10,976 nt of DNA from an uncultured bacterium (GTDB lineage: Bacteria > Bacteroidota > Bacteroidia > Chitinophagales > CAIOSU01): NCBI GenBank assembly GCA_903861055.1, contig CAIOSU010000242.1, forward strand, positions 1 through 10,976. Reading direction: 5' to 3'. This document shows, piece by piece, positions 7,021 through 10,976 of this stretch. The translations under genes and the position numbers were made by a program. Below the pieces are notes generated by a model. It was not told where the DNA came from. It ran no database searches and was given only the letters and a program-made list of their open reading frames with translations. Position 1 is the first letter of the stretch. Every line of letters begins with the position of its first letter.

Positions 7021-7719
7021 ATGAATTATAATACCGAGCGCGGTAGGTTAGAAATGACCGAGTATGGCCGCAACGTGCAACGGATGGTGGAATACCTCCT
7101 CTCAATTGAAGACGACAAGAAACGAAACGAGCAGGCCAAAATAGTTATTGAACTAATGGGCCAGTTAAACCCGCATTTGAAAAACGTGGAAGATTTCCGA
7201 CACAAGCTGTGGGATCATATCATTATCATGTCCGACTTTAAATTGGTGGTCGACTCGCCATACCCAGTGCCTGATAAGGAAACTATTTTTGCCAAGCCTG
7301 AGCGCATACCATACCCACAGAGTGAGTTTAAGCACCGCCACTATGGCAAAAACATCGAAACGCTGATTAAAAAAGCGAATGAGATGGAGGATGCCCAAAA
7401 ACGCCAAGAGTTTGCCGAAGTTATTGGCAACTACATGAAACTGGTTCATACCAACTGGAACAACGAGACGGTGAACAACCAAGTGATCATGGACGACTTG
7501 GAGCGTATGAGCGGCGGTAAATTGAAACTAGGTGACGAAACCAACCTTGATCTTTTAGCCCGCGAAAAGCGCCATACCGGCGGTTTCCAACAACGCGATG
7601 GTGAGCGCAGCGGCGGCGGTGGCAAACGCCGACCTGGTAAAGGCGGCGACCGCAGCGGCGGCGGTGGACAACAGCGTCATAATAAGAACTTTAAACCACG
7701 GCACAATAAGAAGCCATAA
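7021..7719 (+). CDS. DUF4290 family protein with a Gly/Arg/Lys-rich tail
   Basis: 232 residues. The N-terminal ~175 residues match the DUF4290 family of Bacteroidota: MNYNTERGRLEMTEYGRNVQ at the start, then MVEYLLSIEDDKKRNEQA, IVIELMGQLNPHLKN and DFRHKLWDHIIIMSDFKL. It is helical, with no signal peptide or membrane segment, so it is probably cytoplasmic. Its biochemical function is not known. Residues 181-232 are a low-complexity basic tail (GGFQQRDGERSGGGGKRR, GGDRSGGGGQQRH) encoded partly by a direct 17 bp repeat; such tails often bind RNA, but that is inference. Only 12 bases separate it from murA, so the two are probably one operon, an order often seen in this phylum. Start chosen at the ATG following the TACCTTTG promoter box. 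Confidence 0.88.
   Translation: MNYNTERGRLEMTEYGRNVQRMVEYLLSIEDDKKRNEQAKIVIELMGQLNPHLKNVEDFRHKLWDHIIIMSDFKLVVDSPYPVPDKETIFAKPERIPYPQSEFKHRHYGKNIETLIKKANEMEDAQKRQEFAEVIGNYMKLVHTNWNNETVNNQVIMDDLERMSGGKLKLGDETNLDLLAREKRHTGGFQQRDGERSGGGGKRRPGKGGDRSGGGGQQRHNKNFKPRHNKKP
7606..7667 (+). repeat. Direct 17 bp repeat in the DUF4290 tail
   Basis: CGCAGCGGCGGCGGTGG occurs at 7606-7622 and 7651-7667, 45 bases apart in the same frame, both encoding RSGGGG (the first base pair of each unit starts the Arg codon). It is GC-rich compared with the surrounding sequence and prone to slippage. Confidence 0.85.
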
Positions 7720-7731
7720 AAATAAGCCTGC

Positions 7732-9036
7732 ATGGATACTTTTGAGGTTGTTGGGGGACAAAAGCTGCAAGGCGAGATAACCCCACAAGGAGCCAAAAAC
7801 GAGGCATTACAAATACTTTGCGCCGTATTGCTTACCCCAGAAAAGGTCACCATAAGTAATGTGCCCGACATTGTGGATGTAAACCATCTCATCGATATCC
7901 TTGGCGATATGGGTGTGGCCATTACCCGCGAATCGGCTGGCACGTATACTTTCCAGGCCAAGAACGTATCACCCGATGTAATGCTAGAGCCCACTTTCCG
8001 AAAAAAAGCGGCCAGTCTGCGCGGTTCTATCATGATTGTTGGCCCCATGTTGGCCCGTTTTCAAGCGGCACATATACCTCGCCCTGGTGGCGACAAGATT
8101 GGCCGTCGTAGGTTGGACACCCACTTCCTTGGGTTCGAAAAGCTAGGTGCCCAATTCAATTATGATGCTGAAACCTATATGTACCACGTAGATGCCAGCC
8201 ATCTTACAGGCACCTATATGTTGCTCGATGAGGCTTCGGTAACCGGTACTGCCAACGTGGTAATGGCGGCCGTATTGGCCAAAGGCAAAACCACCATTTT
8301 CAATGCCGCTTGCGAGCCCTACCTGCAGCAGCTTTGCAACATGCTGGTGCGCATGGGCGCCAAAATACAAGGTATTGGCTCCAACTTGCTCACCATTGAG
8401 GGCGTCGATTCGCTGGGAGGAACTACCCACCGCTTATTGCCTGATATGATTGAGATTGGCAGCTTTATTGGCCTTGCCGCCATGACAGGCTCAAACATCA
8501 CCATCAAAAATGTGGGTATTGAGCACTTGGGCATTATACCTGATACATTCCGCCGCTTGGGTATCAACTTCGATATTGTGGGCGACGACATTGTGGTGCA
8601 CGAGCAAAGCAACTACGAAATACAGACCTTCATCGATGGCAGCATCATGACCATTGCCGATGCACCTTGGCCGGGCTTTACGCCCGATTTGTTAAGTATA
8701 GTGCTGGTAGTAGCTACTCAAGCAAAAGGTACGGTGCTCATTCACCAAAAAATGTTCGAGAGCCGCTTGTTTTTTGTGGATAAGCTGATTGATATGGGTG
8801 CCCAAATCATCCTTTGCGACCCGCATCGGGCTTCAGTAGTGGGCATCAATAAAGCTTACCCGTTGCGCGGCATCAGCATGAGCTCGCCAGATATACGTGC
8901 AGGAGTGGCGCTATTGATTGCCGCCCTATCGGCCAACGGCACCAGCCTCATTCACAACGTGAACCAAATTGATCGCGGCTACCAAAACATTGATGGTAGG
9001 TTGAACGCCTTAGGTGCTAAGATTAAGCGCTTGTAA
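7732..9036 (+). CDS. murA: UDP-N-acetylglucosamine 1-carboxyvinyltransferase, Asp-type active site
   Basis: Cytoplasmic enzyme of the first committed step of peptidoglycan synthesis, transferring enolpyruvate from PEP to UDP-GlcNAc. It is 434 residues, slightly longer than E. coli MurA. Visible landmarks: GAKNEALQIL with Lys22-Asn23, the catalytic loop PRPGGDKIGRRRLDTH (117-131), GFTPDL with Asp319 (matching E. coli Asp305), PDIRAG with Arg389 and IDRGYQNIDGRLNALGA near the end. The loop residue that is Cys115 in E. coli, the target of fosfomycin, is Asp121 here. Natural or engineered Cys-to-Asp MurA enzymes (for example in Mycobacterium and Chlamydia) stay active and are insensitive to fosfomycin, so this organism's target is predicted to be insensitive. 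It lies 12 bases after the DUF4290 gene without a clear Shine-Dalgarno site. No strong terminator is visible in the 89 bases between it and the converging transpeptidase gene. Confidence 0.97.
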   Translation: MDTFEVVGGQKLQGEITPQGAKNEALQILCAVLLTPEKVTISNVPDIVDVNHLIDILGDMGVAITRESAGTYTFQAKNVSPDVMLEPTFRKKAASLRGSIMIVGPMLARFQAAHIPRPGGDKIGRRRLDTHFLGFEKLGAQFNYDAETYMYHVDASHLTGTYMLLDEASVTGTANVVMAAVLAKGKTTIFNAACEPYLQQLCNMLVRMGAKIQGIGSNLLTIEGVDSLGGTTHRLLPDMIEIGSFIGLAAMTGSNITIKNVGIEHLGIIPDTFRRLGINFDIVGDDIVVHEQSNYEIQTFIDGSIMTIADAPWPGFTPDLLSIVLVVATQAKGTVLIHQKMFESRLFFVDKLIDMGAQIILCDPHRASVVGINKAYPLRGISMSSPDIRAGVALLIAALSANGTSLIHNVNQIDRGYQNIDGRLNALGAKIKRL

Positions 9037-9125
9037 GGCTTTAGGCCATTTTACCGTATAACAACTTATCCCTCTTTTGCTGTTTTCTGTGGAATGTGCA
9101 CTAGAAATGAACCGCCAGCTAGCGA

Positions 9126-10073
9126 CTACCGTTCATATTGCTGGTAAATGTCCTTTAGCTTTACGCTATCGCCAGCTTCGTTTACTACATCTAACTGGTA
9201 GCGGAAACGCACCTTGGTGCCCAGGGGAGCATTGTAGTACACTATCCAAGCTACTCCTTCGGGCAACCCTACACAGGCGTTAGAATACGGTCTGCCCAAA
9301 GTAGCCTGGTTAGTAGTAGGGTGAATAAGCGAACCTTGCCGACGGCCATCAATGGTAGGCTCTAGCCAAGGTATTAATGGTAGTTGGGTGTGTTTTCCAT
9401 CATCGCGTTTAGTGGCGTAGTATAGTTTGTTGTCGGCAGGGTTAATGAAGGCAGGGTTGTAGGCAATCCGTATAATTTCGCCTTCGCCTATGGGCGTTCG
9501 AAGACTTACCTCATGACCCGCCATGGCTAGGTACTTGCGTTCGTTGCGCCCCACGCGCACTGGGAAACTATATTTTACCACGCCATTTACCAATAGGCGC
9601 AGCTTAAATTCTGGTATATTTACATCAATAATGGTGCTGTCAAGCATTGCTTTAATGCTGTCTGCTTGAGGCGCTTTGGGTATCAGCAGCACTTCGCCTT
9701 TGCGCAGCACGATCATTTCCTTTTGGTCGTTTATAAACTCACCCCGCGCTTGACGGGTGTAGTAATCAAAGCTCACTAAAGTATCGATTATCCAAGGGTT
9801 GGCATGTGCTACAATGTATTCCGTAAGACTGTACGACACGCGAGGGGCATAGGCCGCCAGCAAACTATCCATAAAAGCATAATAGTGCTTCACCGTTACA
9901 GGCGTATCAATCACTATCAAAAAAGCGTAAGGGGCGGGGTCGGTCTTTAGTGGTAAATCAAATACCTCATCCACCTGCTTTTCATGGTAAATAATATCGA
10001 CGGTGTTGGGCTCACGTGGTGGCGCTTGCTTATGCCAATTGCAGCCAAGCCAAATGGTGGAAGATAATAGCAC
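9126..10073 (-). CDS. Divergent YkuD-type L,D-transpeptidase, start unresolved
   Basis: Residues ~153-298 show a YkuD-like catalytic domain: FKLRLLVNGVVKYSFPVRVG, LRTPIGEGEII, and IHPTTNQATLGRPYSNACVG ending in a Cys at 267. His251 and Cys267 are 16 residues apart, as in the canonical IHGT-(x)-SHGC motif. The SHGCxR part, however, reads SNACVG, so the second His, the Gly and the Arg are replaced. The reaction of the family is 3-3 cross-linking of peptidoglycan or lipoprotein attachment in the periplasm; whether this one is active is open. The annotated GTG start gives only ten residues before WLGC. The same frame continues upstream with a Lys-containing hydrophobic stretch (STKSTFAFACLVLLSSTIWLGC, split over positions 10107-10041) that would be a good lipoprotein signal, but no ATG, GTG or TTG is found before a TAG at 10146-10148. 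The N-terminal ~150 residues are not recognised. Confidence 0.75.
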   Translation of the reverse strand: MLLSSTIWLGCNWHKQAPPREPNTVDIIYHEKQVDEVFDLPLKTDPAPYAFLIVIDTPVTVKHYYAFMDSLLAAYAPRVSYSLTEYIVAHANPWIIDTLVSFDYYTRQARGEFINDQKEMIVLRKGEVLLIPKAPQADSIKAMLDSTIIDVNIPEFKLRLLVNGVVKYSFPVRVGRNERKYLAMAGHEVSLRTPIGEGEIIRIAYNPAFINPADNKLYYATKRDDGKHTQLPLIPWLEPTIDGRRQGSLIHPTTNQATLGRPYSNACVGLPEGVAWIVYYNAPLGTKVRFRYQLDVVNEAGDSVKLKDIYQQYER

Positions 10074-10087
10074 CAGACAGGCAAAAG

Positions 10088-10095
10088 CAAAAGTA
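10088..10095 (-). promoter_or_regulatory. Possible -7 box upstream of the transpeptidase gene
   Basis: TACTTTTG on the minus strand matches TAnnTTTG. It ends 14 bases before the GTG at 10073, so the leader would be very short. It overlaps the in-frame stretch that would encode a signal peptide, so the two readings exclude each other. Confidence 0.25.
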
Positions 10096-10255
10096 GATTT
10101 AGTAGAAACTATTATAACACAAGTATTTAGGATAGTGAAGTTACCCTAAATACCCAACATGTATTATGACCTTTGTCAATAATTGGTATGAGTACTATTG
10201 CGGCAATTGCTCCTTAAACTATTTTTTGAGGCTCCGTTGAGTAGCCATGCAACCA

Positions 10256-10495
10256 TTACCCCTCCAACACCAACTTCTCCATTACCTCTTCTTTGCTGGA
10301 ATATAGAAAGCCGAAGTTTAGTTCGCGGTTTACCAGCATCATGCGGCCATCTTTAAACAGGTATGGCTCGTAAGGGAAACCCGCTTTGGCAATAAGGGCC
10401 TGCAACTCGGTATCCAACACGCCACCGTAGTGCACAATGCCCTTCTCAATAAACTTACCGGGTACCGCCTGAACCATGGTTGCAAATATACCCAA
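10256..10495 (-). CDS. Small hypothetical protein, start uncertain
   Basis: I do not recognise this protein. It has 79 residues from a TTG at 10493-10495, or 73 from the ATG at 10475-10477. The product is soluble-looking, with a Gly/aromatic-rich middle (KGIVHYGGVLDTELQAL, AGFPYEPYLFKDGRMM) and a charged end (SSKEEVMEKLVLEG). The frame stays open upstream to a TAA at 10556-10558, adding 20 plausible codons (QVRLEHIHNISQAYFTPH) but no start codon, so the gene may be 5'-truncated or start further down. A TATATTTG (-7-like) lies just before the ATG on the minus strand, which favours that ATG. It is 63-84 bases downstream of the next small gene, in the same frame and orientation, separated by TAG-ACT-TAA. 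Confidence 0.45.
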   Translation of the reverse strand: MGIFATMVQAVPGKFIEKGIVHYGGVLDTELQALIAKAGFPYEPYLFKDGRMMLVNRELNFGFLYSSKEEVMEKLVLEG

Positions 10496-10561
10496 ATGAG
10501 GGGTAAAGTAGGCTTGAGAGATATTGTGAATGTGTTCAAGCCTTACCTGACCAGCTTAAGT

Positions 10562-10876
10562 CTACGGTGCCTCTACAGGAATTACGGCTATTACTCTTCC
10601 ATTTCCATCTAATACCGTAACTGTTTTGTACTGATTAACAGTTTCAATTACAAAATCTTGATGAACAAAGCGAGTTGCAGCAGCGTCCAAACTAACTAGC
10701 TCACCAAATAATAATAGTACCGAAAAGTCAGTAGGGTTGAAACTTGGGGAATCTGTTTTTAATAATTGGAAATTAGGTTTTTCGTTAGCTGGAAAACTTC
10801 CATCAACTATCAAGCTAGGCTTTGTTCCTTTCTTTTCTTTGGCAACCCATTTGCCAATATTAGTCGCTGAAGCCAT
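10562..10876 (-). CDS. Small hypothetical protein
   Basis: 104 residues from the ATG at 10874-10876; the open frame runs on to a TTG at 10921, but those 15 codons are AT-rich and read like leader sequence, so I prefer the ATG. No signal peptide or transmembrane segment. The N-terminus is basic (MASATNIGKWVAKEKKGTKP), the middle has PSFNPTDFSVLLLFGELVSLDAAATRFVH and the end is beta-strand-like (TVTVLDGNGRVIAVIPVEAP). I recognise no family, and the function is unknown. It reads as a real protein, with a balanced, non-repetitive composition. It may be cotranscribed with the small gene downstream (10256-10495). A TAnnTTTG box lies about 85 bases upstream. Confidence 0.6.
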   Translation of the reverse strand: MASATNIGKWVAKEKKGTKPSLIVDGSFPANEKPNFQLLKTDSPSFNPTDFSVLLLFGELVSLDAAATRFVHQDFVIETVNQYKTVTVLDGNGRVIAVIPVEAP

Positions 10877-10962
10877 TTTAATTGGTTTTATTTTTATTAA
10901 AAAATGTAATCTTCTTACCAATCTATAAATAAATTTTTAATTATTCAAATCTTTTGCAAAGA

Positions 10963-10970
10963 CAAACGTA
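10963..10970 (-). promoter_or_regulatory. Possible -7 box for the two small right-edge genes
   Basis: TACGTTTG on the minus strand matches TAnnTTTG, followed by TCTTTGCAAAAG, which also looks like a Bacteroidota -7 region with one mismatch. Any -33 box would lie beyond the window edge. Confidence 0.33.
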
Positions 10971-10976
10971 AAAACT

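Noticed and set aside
10167..10178. TGAC-CTTT-GTCA palindrome upstream of the transpeptidase gene
   Set aside because: Only four base pairs and no support beyond that; expected by chance at this length.

Overview
The window reads as a chromosomal segment of a Bacteroidota bacterium, perhaps near the Chitinophagales/Sphingobacteriales; the class is a guess. Four things point there: a DUF4290 gene directly upstream of murA; a MurA with Asp in place of the catalytic-loop Cys, in a PGGDKIGRRRLDTH motif; a Gly-X-Y repeat protein ending in the 'GQTLRHNGTDWVAS...GIGT...GLMIYNTD' type of C-terminus common in this phylum; and several matches to the Bacteroidota -7 box TAnnTTTG with few strong Shine-Dalgarno sites. 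Most of it is core housekeeping sequence. I see no phage, integrase, transposase, CRISPR array, rRNA or tRNA.

Layout. 1-1200 (+) is the 3' part of a large collagen-like surface protein whose start lies outside the window; its DNA carries 90-99 bp-spaced repeats. It converges on asnS (1401-2921, -), and each gene has its own terminator between them. A 243 bp divergent region (2922-3164) with an unexplained nested inverted-repeat structure separates asnS from rpoN (3165-4658, +). rpoN overlaps by 4 bp a membrane protein related to PAP2 phosphatases, whose frame appears broken one base before its last 13 codons. A secreted, probably beta-helical protein follows (5486-6856, +), then the DUF4290-murA pair (7021-9036, +). 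On the minus strand are a divergent YkuD-type L,D-transpeptidase (9126-10073) with an unresolved start, and two small unrecognised genes at the right edge (10256-10495 and 10562-10876).

How they fit together. Three or four genes concern the cell envelope: murA (first committed peptidoglycan step), the L,D-transpeptidase-like protein (cell-wall cross-linking or a relative), the PAP2-like membrane protein (possibly lipid phosphate handling), and the two exported proteins. asnS and rpoN supply translation and alternative sigma factor functions. No sigma-54 enhancer-binding protein or convincing -24/-12 promoter is present.

No gene-free stretch reaches 300 bp; the largest gaps are 2922-3164, 1201-1400, 10074-10255 and 6857-7020. 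I did not find a clearly new multi-gene system. The points most worth a second look are the broken end of the PAP2-like gene, the altered active-site motif and missing start of the transpeptidase, the Asp-type MurA, the coiled-coil insertion in AsnRS, the nested repeats upstream of rpoN, and the two unknown small genes.
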